Shown: positions 9,370-17,651 of the stretch, in pieces
Numbering within the stretch: the stretch's first letter is position 1
Layout: each line of letters begins with the position of its first letter
Source of the DNA: Algoriphagus ratkowskyi
GTDB taxonomy: Bacteria > Bacteroidota > Bacteroidia > Cytophagales > Cyclobacteriaceae
Assembly (NCBI RefSeq): GCF_002150505.1
Contig: NZ_MSSV01000001.1
Coordinates: forward strand, 1-64,000
Direction: 5' to 3'
Length of the DNA stretch: 64,000 nucleotides
The notes under the pieces: model-generated
Told to the model about the DNA's origin: nothing
Seen by the model: only the letters and a program-made list of their open reading frames with translations
Database searches by the model: none
Made by a program: the position numbers and the translations under genes

Positions 9370-10463
9370 TAGGCTTTCAAAAGTGGAAGTTTCTCCACCA
9401 CTGCTTTTAAATTCTTGTTTCTTACTTGGATGAAAATCTCAGTTCCCACCTTACTGAATTCTGTTTTTACATAACCTAAGCCGATACCAACTCCCATGCT
9501 TGGAGATTGTGTGCCTGAGGTTACTTCACCAATTACCTCTCCAGCTGCATCCACGATAGGATAATGTCCTCTTGGAATACCTCTTTCTTGCATGATGAAG
9601 CCAACCAATTTCTTTGATACTCCAGCTTCTTTCTGTGTTGCAAGCGCATCAGAATTGGTGAAGTCTTTATTGAATTTGGTGATCCAACCCAACCCAGCTT
9701 CCAAAGGGGAAGTGGTATCGGTGATGTCATTTCCGTATAGACAATAACCCATTTCCATTCTGAGTGTATCTCTAGCACCTAGGCCGATTGGCTTGATGTC
9801 AAAGTCTTTTCCAGCTTCGAACACAGCGTTCCAAACTTTTTCAGCATCCTCATTTTTCACGTAGATCTCAAATCCACCGGAGCCTGTATATCCCGTTCCA
9901 GAGATGATCACATCCTGAACTCCTGCAAATTCTCCTACAGTGAAATGATAGAATTTAACCTCAGAAAGATTAACTGGCGTCAGGGATTGTACTGCTTCGA
10001 TAGCTTTCGGGCCTTGAATAGCGAAAAGTGACATCCCATCAGAGATATTGGTGAGGGTAGCGCCCATGGTATTGTGCTGGTTTACCCAAGTCCAATCTTT
10101 GTCAATATTACCAGCATTTACGACAAGCATAAACTTCTCGTCTTCAAACTTGTATACGATAAGATCATCTACGATACCACCAGTTTCGTTTGGAAAGCAA
10201 GAATACTGCGCTTGTCCATCGACGATTTTAGAAGCATCGTTTGAAGTAACTTTTTGGATCAGGTTGAGAGCCTCTGGGCCTTCCACCATGAATTCGCCCA
10301 TATGGGACACATCAAAAACGCCCACGCCATTTCTCACGCAAAGGTGCTCTTCATTATCAGAACTGTAACGCACAGGCATATTATATCCTGCAAAAGGCAC
10401 CATTTTACCGCCAAGGGCAACGTGCAAGTCATTGAGTTGAATTTTTTTGATTTGCTCTTCCAT
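9369..10463 (-). CDS. gcvT: aminomethyltransferase, glycine cleavage T protein
   Basis: A 364-aa T protein of the glycine cleavage system, transferring the methylene group from the aminomethyl-lipoyl H protein to tetrahydrofolate with release of ammonia. Conserved segments include M-P-V-R-Y near residue 27, F-D-V-S-H-M-G-E near residue 51, [11 protein letters not shown] near residue 195 and [11 protein letters not shown] near residue 227, where the catalytic Asp and folate-binding residues fall. The frame stays open 22 codons upstream, but the ATG at 10463 was chosen because family N-termini begin with this lysine-rich helix. Other gcv genes are not in the window. It is co-directional and overlapping with comB. 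Confidence 0.95.
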   Translation of the reverse strand: MEEQIKKIQLNDLHVALGGKMVPFAGYNMPVRYSSDNEEHLCVRNGVGVFDVSHMGEFMVEGPEALNLIQKVTSNDASKIVDGQAQYSCFPNETGGIVDDLIVYKFEDEKFMLVVNAGNIDKDWTWVNQHNTMGATLTNISDGMSLFAIQGPKAIEAVQSLTPVNLSEVKFYHFTVGEFAGVQDVIISGTGYTGSGGFEIYVKNEDAEKVWNAVFEAGKDFDIKPIGLGARDTLRMEMGYCLYGNDITDTTSPLEAGLGWITKFNKDFTNSDALATQKEAGVSKKLVGFIMQERGIPRGHYPIVDAAGEVIGEVTSGTQSPSMGVGIGLGYVKTEFSKVGTEIFIQVRNKNLKAVVEKLPLLKA

Positions 10464-10518
10464 AATCTGGGTTAATTTTCTAGTGGGCAAAGGTAAGGAT
10501 TGAGGCGAAAAATGCACT

Positions 10519-10546
10519 AAAAAAGGCAACCCGATCAGGTTGCCTT
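10519..10546 (-). terminator. intrinsic terminator of the IscA-type gene
   Basis: On the minus strand AAGGCAACC / GGTTGCCTT pairs over a 6-nt loop and continues into TTTTTAG. It lies 25 nt after the iscA-type stop and overlaps the upstream side of gcvT. Confidence 0.8.
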
Positions 10547-10570
10547 CTTATGATTTGCAAGAATGCTAGC

Positions 10571-10897
10571 TTATACGGAGAAGCTTTCGCCACATCCGCA
10601 GGTTCTGCTAGCATTTGGATTGACGAATTGGAAACCTTTTCCATTCAGTCCGTCGGTGAATTCCAGTGTAGTTCCGGCTAAGTATAGTAAGCTTTTTCTG
10701 TCCACTAGGATTTTCACTCCTTTATCTTCAAATACATGGTCAGTTTCTATTTGAGCGCCATCGAAGCCTAAGTCGTACATTAGACCTGAGCAGCCGCCAC
10801 CTTTCACCGAAACACGTATATTTTCATTTTCTGCGCGTCCTTCCTCTTTTTTGAGCTCTAGGATACGCTCTTTGGCTTTGTCAGAAACGATTATCAT
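10571..10897 (-). CDS. A-type iron-sulfur carrier (HesB/IscA/SufA family)
   Basis: A 108-aa A-type carrier that accepts Fe-S clusters from a scaffold and passes them to apoproteins. The three invariant cysteines are present: Cys36 in G-G-G-C-S-G-L and Cys100/Cys102 in the C-terminal C-G-C-G-E-S-F motif. Length and layout match ErpA/SufA/IscA, and sequence alone does not decide which. It stands alone, not in a suf operon. A minus-strand TATATTTG (10967-10974) about 70 nt before the start fits the -7 element of the Bacteroidota promoter. Confidence 0.93.
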   Translation of the reverse strand: MIIVSDKAKERILELKKEEGRAENENIRVSVKGGGCSGLMYDLGFDGAQIETDHVFEDKGVKILVDRKSLLYLAGTTLEFTDGLNGKGFQFVNPNASRTCGCGESFSV

Positions 10898-10966
10898 ATT
10901 TTTATATATTACTTTGTCTTAAGTTGAATATTGGGAAAACAGGCTTGCTCCCAAAATGATTCACTG

Positions 10967-10974
10967 CAAATATA
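10967..10974 (-). promoter_or_regulatory. candidate -7 element for the IscA-type gene
   Basis: Minus-strand TATATTTG matches the Bacteroidota TAnnTTTG -7 consensus, about 70 nt upstream of the start codon. The expected -33 TTTG is only TTTT, so support is partial. Confidence 0.4.
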
Positions 10975-10986
10975 GCAAATTTAAAA

Positions 10987-11388
10987 ATGAGGAAAATCGA
11001 GCATATAGGAATCGCTGTAAGCGATCTAGAAAAGTCTAATTCACTTTTTGCGAAGCTACTTGGAAAAGAACACTTCAAAACGGAGAAAGTAGATGGAGAG
11101 AAAGTAGCGACATCTTTTTTCCAAGTAGGAGAAACCAAAATTGAACTACTCCAAGCGACAGATGAAAGTAGTCCGATTGCTAAATATCTGGAGCGAAAAT
11201 CAGAAGGTGTTCATCATATCGCATTTGATGTGGAGGATATCACGGCTGAAGTTGAAAGACTCAAAGGTGAAGGCTTCGAAATCTTGAATGAAAATCCGAA
11301 ACTGGGAGCAGATAATAAATTAGTGGTATTTTTACATCCTCGAAGCACGAATGGTGTTTTGATTGAGTTGTGTCAGGAGATATCTTAA
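10987..11388 (+). CDS. mce: methylmalonyl-CoA epimerase
   Basis: A 133-aa vicinal-oxygen-chelate protein that interconverts (R)- and (S)-methylmalonyl-CoA in the propionate/succinate route. Two beta-alpha-beta-beta-beta modules are visible; metal ligands are expected at His6 (I-E-H-I-G-I-A-V), Glu in the K-I-E-L-L segment near residue 51, His in V-H-H-I-A-F-D-V near residue 77, and the C-terminal Glu of V-L-I-E-L-C-Q. The G-V-H-H-I-A-F motif and the terminal H-P-R-S-T-N-G-V-L-I-E-L are diagnostic of Mce. It is divergent from the iron-sulfur carrier gene with an 89-nt gap and has no mutase gene beside it. Confidence 0.93.
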   Translation: MRKIEHIGIAVSDLEKSNSLFAKLLGKEHFKTEKVDGEKVATSFFQVGETKIELLQATDESSPIAKYLERKSEGVHHIAFDVEDITAEVERLKGEGFEILNENPKLGADNKLVVFLHPRSTNGVLIELCQEIS

Positions 11389-11394
11389 CTTCAA

Positions 11395-11600
11395 TATTCA
11401 TTAGTGAACATTTATCATTAGATATTTTTGATGGAAAAAACTTGTCCGCCGGGGCGGATTGAAAGATCTGAAAATTGAAAAAGTTGGTTTAGAAGATGCT
11501 GAATTGTAGGAAGGTCTCAAAGTGGCGAGAGTTGTAGAAGAACCTCAACTTCACTTTAAATCTCGTAAATCTGAAATTCAAAAAGTGCCAATAGAATAAG
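11395..11600 (+). other. decayed short coding remnant with palindrome
   Basis: Between mce and thiL the plus strand holds a short frame L-K-I-E-K-V-G-L-E-D-A-E-L, a TAG stop, and the same frame continuing E-G-L-K-V-A-R-V-V-E-E-P-Q-L to a TAA near 11598. It reads like protein but has no start and an internal stop. It begins after the GC-rich inverted repeat TCCGCCGGGGCGGA at 11445-11458. I cannot name the source gene. Confidence 0.3.
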
Positions 11601-11618
11601 TACATAAAACGCTGCGTT

Positions 11619-11636
11619 TCCCGATAGCTATCGGGA
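11619..11636. repeat. perfect 18-bp palindrome TCCCGATAGCTATCGGGA
   Basis: A perfect self-complementary 18-mer inside a GC-rich patch just before thiL. Imperfect relatives occur at 62451-62467 (TCCCGATGACTATCGGA) and a half-copy near 27072. Such palindromes are widespread intergenic repeats in this phylum. Confidence 0.7.
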
Positions 11637-11659
11637 GCGCCGCCGCGAGAAATAATACT

Positions 11660-12688
11660 ATGTCAGAAAAAAGAACAGAAATAAACGATTTGGGTGAATT
11701 CGGCTTGATCGATCATCTAAATAAAAAAGTAATTATTAAAAACTCCAGCACCTTAAAAGGTATTGGAGACGATGCTGCAGTGATTGAAGCTGGAAATATG
11801 GTCAAAGTCGTGACCACTGATCTTTTGGTGGAAGGAGTTCATTTTGATCTATCCTATGCACCATTGCCTCACTTGGGTTTCAAAGCTGTGGCTGTGAATG
11901 TATCTGACGTGGCAGCTATGAATGCTGTTCCAAAGCAGATCACGGTAAGCATCGCGCTATCTAACAGATTCTCCGTGGAGGCAATTGACGCTTTGTATGA
12001 AGGTATTCATGCAGCATGTGAGCATTATGGTGTGGATTTAATTGGTGGTGATACTACTGCTTCGAGAAGTGGCTTGGTGATCTCTGTGACTGCGATCGGC
12101 GAAGCAAAACCTGAGCAAATCTCTTATAGATCTGGAGCTAAAGAAAATGATATTCTTTGTGTGACTGGAGATCTTGGGGCAGCCTTGGTTGGATTGCAGA
12201 TCTTAGAGCGTGAGAAGGAAGTATTTCTTGCCAATCCTGATATGAAGCCTGATTTGGGTAAATATACCATTATCACTGCTCGTCAATTGAAGCCAGATGC
12301 CCGAGTGGATATTATCCATGAACTACGGGAAATGGATGTAATCCCTACCAGTATGATAGATATTTCGGACGGACTAGCTTCGGAGATTTTCCATATCTGC
12401 AAAGCCTCAGGAGTAGGAGCTACGATCTATGAAGATAAGTTGCCAATTGATAAGCAGACTTTTGATACTGCTGTGGAATTGAATCTCGATCCGATTACCT
12501 GCGTCATGAATGGGGGAGAAGATTACGAATTGCTATTTACGATTGATCAGAATGACTTTGAGAAACTAGAAAAGCATCCTGATATTCACTTCATAGGTCA
12601 TATCACAAAGTCGGAGGAAGGGAAATTCCTAGTCACTAAAAGTGGAACGGCTGTGCAGATTAAGGCTCAGGGCTGGAAGCATTTTTAA
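11660..12688 (+). CDS. thiL: thiamine-monophosphate kinase
   Basis: A 342-aa ThiL that phosphorylates thiamine monophosphate to the active cofactor thiamine pyrophosphate with ATP. The AIR-synthase/PurM-like fold is evident: G-I-G-D-D-A-A-V-I near residue 34, T-T-D-L-L-V-E-G-V-H-F near residue 53, G-G-D-T-T near residue 127, G-A-A-L-V-G-L near residue 172, I-D-I-S-D-G-L-A near residue 233 and G-G-E-D-Y-E-L-L near residue 288. All Mg/ATP-binding aspartates expected for the family are present. It is a single-gene unit between a repeat-rich leader and the convergent tsf gene. Confidence 0.95.
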   Translation: MSEKRTEINDLGEFGLIDHLNKKVIIKNSSTLKGIGDDAAVIEAGNMVKVVTTDLLVEGVHFDLSYAPLPHLGFKAVAVNVSDVAAMNAVPKQITVSIALSNRFSVEAIDALYEGIHAACEHYGVDLIGGDTTASRSGLVISVTAIGEAKPEQISYRSGAKENDILCVTGDLGAALVGLQILEREKEVFLANPDMKPDLGKYTIITARQLKPDARVDIIHELREMDVIPTSMIDISDGLASEIFHICKASGVGATIYEDKLPIDKQTFDTAVELNLDPITCVMNGGEDYELLFTIDQNDFEKLEKHPDIHFIGHITKSEEGKFLVTKSGTAVQIKAQGWKHF

Positions 12689-12740
12689 AAATCTGATTAT
12701 CCCAAATGATGCCATTTATATTCTTTTCTTTGCTTACCGA

Positions 12741-12769
12741 GCTGGAAGACCGATGACCGGTGACCGAAG
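12741..12769 (+). repeat. 29-nt dispersed GACCGAAG-type repeat, copy 2
   Basis: The stretch starts GCTGGAAGACCGATGACC and ends GGTGACCGAAG. It lies 52 nt after the thiL stop and in the same orientation as thiL. It matches the copies at 4-32 (minus) and 50695-50723. Confidence 0.7.
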
Positions 12770-12870
12770 TTACTTTAGTGCGAGTGTTTACCATACATTA
12801 AGAAGCTTTTGTCTTTTACTGGTTCAGTTTCGGATTAAAAGATTTAAAAATAGCAAATACTTGGAAACCA

Positions 12871-12906
12871 AAAAACCTCTTCAAATTCAATTGAAGAGGT
12901 TTTTTT
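12871..12906 (-). terminator. intrinsic terminator of tsf
   Basis: An AACCTCTTCAA / TTGAAGAGGTT stem with T-runs on both sides (bidirectional), 21 nt beyond the tsf stop on the minus strand. It could also end transcription coming from thiL. Confidence 0.85.
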
Positions 12907-12927
12907 ATGGTTAAGGATCTTTTCGGA

Positions 12928-13758
12928 TTAACCGATAGATACTCTTTTAAATGCAGATACAGTCATACCTTTGCTTACGCTATCAAGATATTGAGCGATC
13001 GTCATGCTGTTGTCTTTTACAAAAGACTGGCTAAGAAGTGTGTTCTCTTTGTAGAACTTATTCAGTTTACCCAAAGCGATTTTCTCAAGCATTTCTTCAG
13101 GTTTGCCTTCAGCTCTTGCTTGCTCTTTTCCAACTTCGATTTCACGCTCTACAGTAGAAGAATCAACTCCGTCTTTGTCTAAAGCAACTGGGTTCATCGC
13201 TGCAATTTGCATTGCTACATCTTTTCCAGCTTCTTCTACATCAGTTCCGTTTGTATTAGTCAAGCCTACCAATACACCTAATTTACCATTAGAGTGGATG
13301 TAAGGAACTACAGTCTCAGCTTCTATTACCTCAAAGTGTGAGATCTCAAGTTTCTCTCCGATTTTGCCAGTCATCTCAACGATCTTAGCTGCTACGAGCT
13401 GATCTTCGAAAGGAAGTGCAAGAATAGCTTCGATCGTAGTAGCTGAGTTTTCGACTGCGATGTCCATCAAAGAATTAGCAAACGTCACGAAACCTTCGTT
13501 TTTGGCCACGAAATCTGTTTCACAAGTCAATGTAAGTAAATATCCTTTTGAGCCATCAGTAGTGATTCTAGTTAATGCTACACCTTCTTTAGTCTCACGA
13601 TCAGCTCTGGAAGCAGATACTTTCTGACCTTTTTTTCTAAGGATATCAACCGCTTTTTCGAAATCGCCTTCAGCTTCAGTTAAAGCTTTTTTGCAATCCA
13701 TCATACCGGCGCCGGTCATTTGTCTCAATTTGTTTACTTCTTGTGCAGTAATTGCCAT
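12928..13758 (-). CDS. tsf: elongation factor Ts
   Basis: A 276-aa EF-Ts, the guanine-nucleotide exchange factor of EF-Tu. The N-terminal UBA-like domain carries V-N-K-L-R-Q-M-T-G-A-G-M-M-D-C-K-K-A-L near residues 8-26, followed by the T-D-F-V-A-K-N motif near residue 81 that contacts EF-Tu. Length matches the common two-subdomain form. It is last in the rplM-rpsI-rpsB-tsf series; a hairpin lies between rpsB and tsf, so tsf may be partly uncoupled from the ribosomal protein genes. Confidence 0.97.
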   Translation of the reverse strand: MAITAQEVNKLRQMTGAGMMDCKKALTEAEGDFEKAVDILRKKGQKVSASRADRETKEGVALTRITTDGSKGYLLTLTCETDFVAKNEGFVTFANSLMDIAVENSATTIEAILALPFEDQLVAAKIVEMTGKIGEKLEISHFEVIEAETVVPYIHSNGKLGVLVGLTNTNGTDVEEAGKDVAMQIAAMNPVALDKDGVDSSTVEREIEVGKEQARAEGKPEEMLEKIALGKLNKFYKENTLLSQSFVKDNSMTIAQYLDSVSKGMTVSAFKRVSIG

Positions 13759-13901
13759 GGTATTATCAGTTTGTATGATTAAACGATATAATTCAATTTC
13801 AAAAACTTCTAGCTCTCAGTGAAGAACGTAGACGTTTTGTGCTCGGTAATGGGGTGCATTGGTCTGAGTGAGAATTCTCAAAAGGCAAATGCAGGTAAAA
13901 C

Positions 13902-13943
13902 AAAAAAATTGAACATAGGCCGAAACCTGATGTTCAATTTTTA
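13902..13943 (-). terminator. terminator or attenuator between rpsB and tsf
   Basis: On the minus strand ATTGAACAT pairs with ATGTTCAAT across an approximately 18-nt loop and is followed by TTTTTTT. It starts 24 nt beyond the rpsB stop and about 145 nt before tsf, so it may end or attenuate the rplM-rpsI-rpsB message. Confidence 0.75.
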
Positions 13944-13966
13944 ATATATTTCAATCAAGTAGTGGA

Positions 13967-14731
13967 TTAATCTTTTGTTTCAGCAGCGTCCACAGCTTTT
14001 TTCGCTTCTTCCTCTTCAGTAAGTTTAGCGTCTTCTTTGTCTCTCTTACGCTCTGAAAGACCTTCTTCGATAGCTGCGCCGAATGCTTTAACCAGTAAAG
14101 ATACGGACTTGAAAGCATCGTCATTAGCAGGGATTGGGAAATCTACCTCGTTCGGGTTAGAGTTCGTATCTACTAATGCGAAAACAGGGATACCAAGCTT
14201 TTTTGCTTCAGCAATAGCAATGTGTTCTCTTTTGATGTCCACGATGAAAAGTGCAGCAGGTAATCTGCTCAAGTCAGCGATACCGCCAAGAACATCTTCC
14301 ATCTTGTCTTTCTGACGAGAAACCATCAAACGCTCTTTTTTCGCAAGGTTCTTATAAGCTTCCTCTTTCATCAATTTGTCCAAGCCAGACATTTTCTTCA
14401 ATGATTTACGGATAGTCGCGAAGTTGGTCATCATACCACCTAACCATCTTTCGGTTACGAAAGGCATGTTTAGTCTCTTCGCTTCTGCAGCTACAAGATC
14501 TTTCGCTTGCTTCTTAGTAGCAACGAACATCACTTTTTTGCCTGAGCGTACGATTTGCTTGATTGCGTTAGATGCTTCGTCGAGGCATACAAGCGTTTTG
14601 TTAAGATCGATAATGTGGATACCATTTTTCTCCATGAAAATGTATGGAGACATTCTTGGATCCCACTTTCTCGTCAAGTGTCCGAAGTGAACACCAGCAT
14701 CTAGTAAGTCTTTATATTCTAATTTTGCCAT
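13967..14731 (-). CDS. rpsB: 30S ribosomal protein S2
   Basis: A 254-aa S2 protein of the small subunit body-head junction. Typical segments are L-L-D-A-G-V-H-F-G-H-L-T-R-K-W-D-P near residue 9, F-V-A-T-K-K-Q-A near residue 69, R-W-L-G-G-M-M-T-N near residue 95 and I-P-V-F-A-L-V-D-T-N near residue 179. The acidic/lysine-rich C-terminal tail is a usual Bacteroidota extension. It follows rpsI by 33 nt. Confidence 0.98.
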   Translation of the reverse strand: MAKLEYKDLLDAGVHFGHLTRKWDPRMSPYIFMEKNGIHIIDLNKTLVCLDEASNAIKQIVRSGKKVMFVATKKQAKDLVAAEAKRLNMPFVTERWLGGMMTNFATIRKSLKKMSGLDKLMKEEAYKNLAKKERLMVSRQKDKMEDVLGGIADLSRLPAALFIVDIKREHIAIAEAKKLGIPVFALVDTNSNPNEVDFPIPANDDAFKSVSLLVKAFGAAIEEGLSERKRDKEDAKLTEEEEAKKAVDAAETKD

Positions 14732-14764
14732 AATATATTTTGTATATCCAGAAGTATATCCAGA

Positions 14765-15151
14765 TTAACGTTTTGAGAACTGGAATTTTCTTCTTGCTTT
14801 TCTACGTCCTGGCTTCTTACGTTCCACCATTCTAGGGTCACGAGTAAGGAAACCTTCTTTTTTCAATGCTGGTCTATGCTCTATGTCGAACTCACATAGC
14901 GCACGAGAGATAGCCATACGAGCTGCCTCTGCTTGACCTGTACTTCCACCACCATCTACATTAATCTTGATGTCGTAGTTACCATCTACACCTACTAGTG
15001 TCAATGGCTGTTTTACTACAATCCGGTGAAGTTCAAAAGGGAAGTGAACTTCTAGAGATCTGTTGTTAACGGTGATTTCACCTTTTCCTGGGGACATATA
15101 AATTCTGGCCACAGAGGTTTTTCTTCTACCGATTTTGTTGATCATTTCCAT
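14765..15151 (-). CDS. rpsI: 30S ribosomal protein S9
   Basis: A 128-aa S9 protein whose C-terminal tail reaches the P-site tRNA. Diagnostic features are G-R-R-K-T-S-V-A-R near residue 8, V-D-G-G-G-S-T-G-Q-A-E-A near residue 65, and the basic end K-P-G-R-R-K-A-R-R-K-F-Q-F-S-K-R. It is 9 nt downstream of rplM, the usual pairing. Confidence 0.98.
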   Translation of the reverse strand: MEMINKIGRRKTSVARIYMSPGKGEITVNNRSLEVHFPFELHRIVVKQPLTLVGVDGNYDIKINVDGGGSTGQAEAARMAISRALCEFDIEHRPALKKEGFLTRDPRMVERKKPGRRKARRKFQFSKR

Positions 15152-15160
15152 AATAGACGA

Positions 15161-15604
15161 TTAAAGAGTGATTGGTTTAGGCTGCTGTGCAATATGCGGA
15201 TGCTCAGATCCTTCATATACGTACAAGTTGCCGTATAATTTTCTTCCCAATCTGTTTTTAGGCAACATGCCTCGTACAGCTTTCTCGATCAAGATAGTTG
15301 AAGATTTCTCTTTCAATAATCTTGGCGTAGAAATACGCTGTCCACCTGGATAACCTGTGTGTCTCACATAAACTTTGGAGTCCCACTTGTCACCAGTTAA
15401 TCTGATTTTGTCTGTGTTAATTACGATGACGTTGTCACCACAATCAACATGAGGCGTGAAGCTTGGCTTCGTCTTACCTCTTAAGATTTTTGCTACCTCA
15501 CTAGCCAATCTACCTAAAACTGCAGCTTGGGCATCCACTACCACCCATTGCTTTTCTACAGTTGCGGCATTGGCTGATACGGTCTTATAGCTCAAAGTAT
15601 CCAC
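15161..15604 (-). CDS. rplM: 50S ribosomal protein L13
   Basis: A 147-aa L13 protein, an early assembly component of the large subunit. It shows W-V-V-V-D-A near residue 20, L-G-R-L-A-S near residue 30, G-D-N-V-I-V-I-N near residue 57, the G-Y-P-G-G motif near residue 89 and G-M-L-P-K-N-R-L-G-R near residue 113. It is first in the operon and preceded by a clear TTTG-N20-TATCTTTG promoter on the minus strand. Confidence 0.98.
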   Translation of the reverse strand: MDTLSYKTVSANAATVEKQWVVVDAQAAVLGRLASEVAKILRGKTKPSFTPHVDCGDNVIVINTDKIRLTGDKWDSKVYVRHTGYPGGQRISTPRLLKEKSSTILIEKAVRGMLPKNRLGRKLYGNLYVYEGSEHPHIAQQPKPITL

Positions 15605-15660
15605 TGTGTAACTGTTTAATATTTAGCTTGTTAAATTTATTTCACCCTCAAAAAGGGACA

Positions 15661-15692
15661 CAAAGATAGGAGTATTTTGTTTTGGATGCAAA
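15661..15692 (-). promoter_or_regulatory. Bacteroidota-type promoter of the rplM operon
   Basis: On the minus strand TTTG (15692-15689) is separated by 20 nt from TATCTTTG (15668-15661), matching the TTTG / TAnnTTTG housekeeping promoter of this phylum. It lies 57 nt upstream of the rplM start. Confidence 0.75.
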
Positions 15693-15785
15693 ATATTTCC
15701 AATACTAAGTCCTAATTTTCACAGGCTTAGCTTTTTACTACCAATCATTTTCGGGTTTTTCTTCACTTTTTTCGATGGGGATCTC

Positions 15786-16496
15786 TTAGCTGGTTTTCTC
15801 TAGCTGAGTAACCAAAACCTTGAAATCCTTAGGATAGGGGGCATTTATGAACAAATCTGCTCCGTCCAAACCCTGAAATCCAATCGAATAAGCATGAAGC
15901 GAAACCCGCTGCATAATTGGTAATTCTTCTGTCTCTTTTTTTAAATTAAATCGACGCTTGATAGAAGAAAGGTATAAAGGGTTACCTCCATATAAAGTGT
16001 CTCCGCAAATCGGGGACTTGAGGTAAGCCAAATGAACCCTAATCTGGTGCAGTCTCCCAGTGATGGGTTTGCACTCGACTAATGTATGTGCGTAGTAGGT
16101 TTTCAACGTATTGAAAATCGTCTGCGCTGGCTTGCCATCTTTACTTACTTTGGCTATTCCTTTATTGTTGGCTGCGAGATTTCTGTCCACCAGCTCATCG
16201 CTGAATTCCTTGATCCCTTCCACCACTGCATGATAGACTTTGTTTACTTTTCTGCTTTCAAACTGCATGGCCAAATGCCTGTAGGCCGCTGGATTCTTAG
16301 CAATCACTAGACATCCTGAAGTTTCCTTATCCAATCGATGGCACAGTTGGGAATCGGGTGTGTGAGCCTTGGCTAAGTCTAGGATGTTCTGCGCTTCGTG
16401 CCTATCGTCTAAGCTTGATAGATACGGCGGTTTATTGATTACTAAATAATCCTCGTTTTCAAACAGAATAAGATTGTCAAAATCTACTTTCTTCAT
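15786..16496 (-). CDS. RluA-family RNA pseudouridine synthase
   Basis: A 236-aa RluA/YqcB-like pseudouridine synthase. The catalytic motif H-R-L-D-K-E-T-S-G is at residues 53-61 with the nucleophile Asp56; V-I-N-K-P-P near residue 19 and R-L-H-Q-I-R-V-H-L near residue 147 complete the family signature. There is no N-terminal S4 domain, so it is the short form, likely acting on a limited rRNA or tRNA site that cannot be told from sequence. It is convergent to nothing and sits 100 nt upstream-side of the histidine kinase stop on the same strand. Confidence 0.9.
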   Translation of the reverse strand: MKKVDFDNLILFENEDYLVINKPPYLSSLDDRHEAQNILDLAKAHTPDSQLCHRLDKETSGCLVIAKNPAAYRHLAMQFESRKVNKVYHAVVEGIKEFSDELVDRNLAANNKGIAKVSKDGKPAQTIFNTLKTYYAHTLVECKPITGRLHQIRVHLAYLKSPICGDTLYGGNPLYLSSIKRRFNLKKETEELPIMQRVSLHAYSIGFQGLDGADLFINAPYPKDFKVLVTQLEKTS

Positions 16497-16595
16497 GGAT
16501 TCTCCTGCCTCTTCAATTGAGGCTGCAAAAGTAGGGAAAAAAGGATGGGTAAAAAACTTCTCTGGATTTTATTCTTTATGGGTTACCACTTATGG

Positions 16596-17651
16596 TTATT
16601 CTTCGGTAGGATCGACTTTCACTAGAGGTAGCGAAAAGCTGAAAATAGATCCTTTACCCACGGTAGAACTTACAGAAATCTTGCTTTTGTGGCCTTCTAG
16701 AATATGCTTAACTATCGCTAATCCTAAGCCTGTGCCCCCTTCTTTTTTATTTCTGCTTTTCTCCACCCGATAGAAGCGTTCAAAAATTCGCTTTAAGTCT
16801 TCTGGAGGAATTCCCTGTCCATCATCTTTGATATCCACTTTGATGGTGTTTTTAAGAGTTTTAAGGGAGATGTTTACTTCTCCGCCAGTATGATTGTACT
16901 TCATGGCATTGAAGATCAAGTTTTGGCAAACTCGGTAAATCTTCTGTCTGTCTCCATTTGTCAAGTAGTGCTTAGTTGACTCTACTTCAAATTCTATGTG
17001 TATGTCCCGCTTAGAAGCCTTGTGTTCTAGCTCCTCCATTACTTCTTCGAGAAGTACTTTCATATCAAAATCCGTAAAATTGAATTTGATTACACCACTT
17101 TCCATTTGATTCAGCGTGAGAAGATCTTGAACAAGTATATCTAGTGAATCTAGACTTTTGGCAGCTCTTTTCAGAAAGCGCATTCTAACTTGTTTGTCGT
17201 CAATCGCTCCGTCTAAAAGGGTGTGAATATACCCTTGGGTAGCAAAAATCGGGGTTTTTAACTCATGTGAAATGTCGGCAATAAATTCCCTTCTAAATTC
17301 AGCGTTCTTCTGCAGGGTATCAATTTCTTTTTGGCGTGCTATCGCATAGGAATTTATGACTTTATTGATTTTCCTCAACGGAGAAATAGAACTTATTCTT
17401 CCTTTTTCACTGATTTCAGATAAATCTTTTCGTTGGATTTTCTCCAAAAGAGAATAGATATCTCCGATTTCCTTGAATATAAAAAACTCCAGTGTGAATG
17501 AAATTAGCAAGTAAGCCGATGAAAAAGCAACGCCCCAAGCTACCAGGAGCAATAGGTAAGTCGACTCATTCATCAAGGACAAAAATGCGACAACCAGGGC
17601 CGAGATGGCTAAAGCCAGGATCAAAGAGATTCCTCTGGAAGTGGTAAACAT
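16596..17651 (-). CDS. PhoR-like sensor histidine kinase
   Basis: A 351-aa membrane sensor kinase. Two transmembrane helices (about residues 8-26 and 31-56) with almost no periplasmic loop precede a HAMP-like linker, a HisKA domain with the phospho-acceptor His129 in D-I-S-H-E-L-K-T-P, and a HATPase_c domain with N box (N-L-I-F-N-A-M-K-Y-N near residue 240), D-D-G-Q-G-I-P and G-G-T-G-L-G-L-A-I-V. The near-absence of a sensing loop suggests intramembrane sensing or a partner protein. Its start directly abuts the stop of the response regulator, so the two are cotranscribed. Confidence 0.93.
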   Translation of the reverse strand: MFTTSRGISLILALAISALVVAFLSLMNESTYLLLLVAWGVAFSSAYLLISFTLEFFIFKEIGDIYSLLEKIQRKDLSEISEKGRISSISPLRKINKVINSYAIARQKEIDTLQKNAEFRREFIADISHELKTPIFATQGYIHTLLDGAIDDKQVRMRFLKRAAKSLDSLDILVQDLLTLNQMESGVIKFNFTDFDMKVLLEEVMEELEHKASKRDIHIEFEVESTKHYLTNGDRQKIYRVCQNLIFNAMKYNHTGGEVNISLKTLKNTIKVDIKDDGQGIPPEDLKRIFERFYRVEKSRNKKEGGTGLGLAIVKHILEGHKSKISVSSTVGKGSIFSFSLPLVKVDPTEE

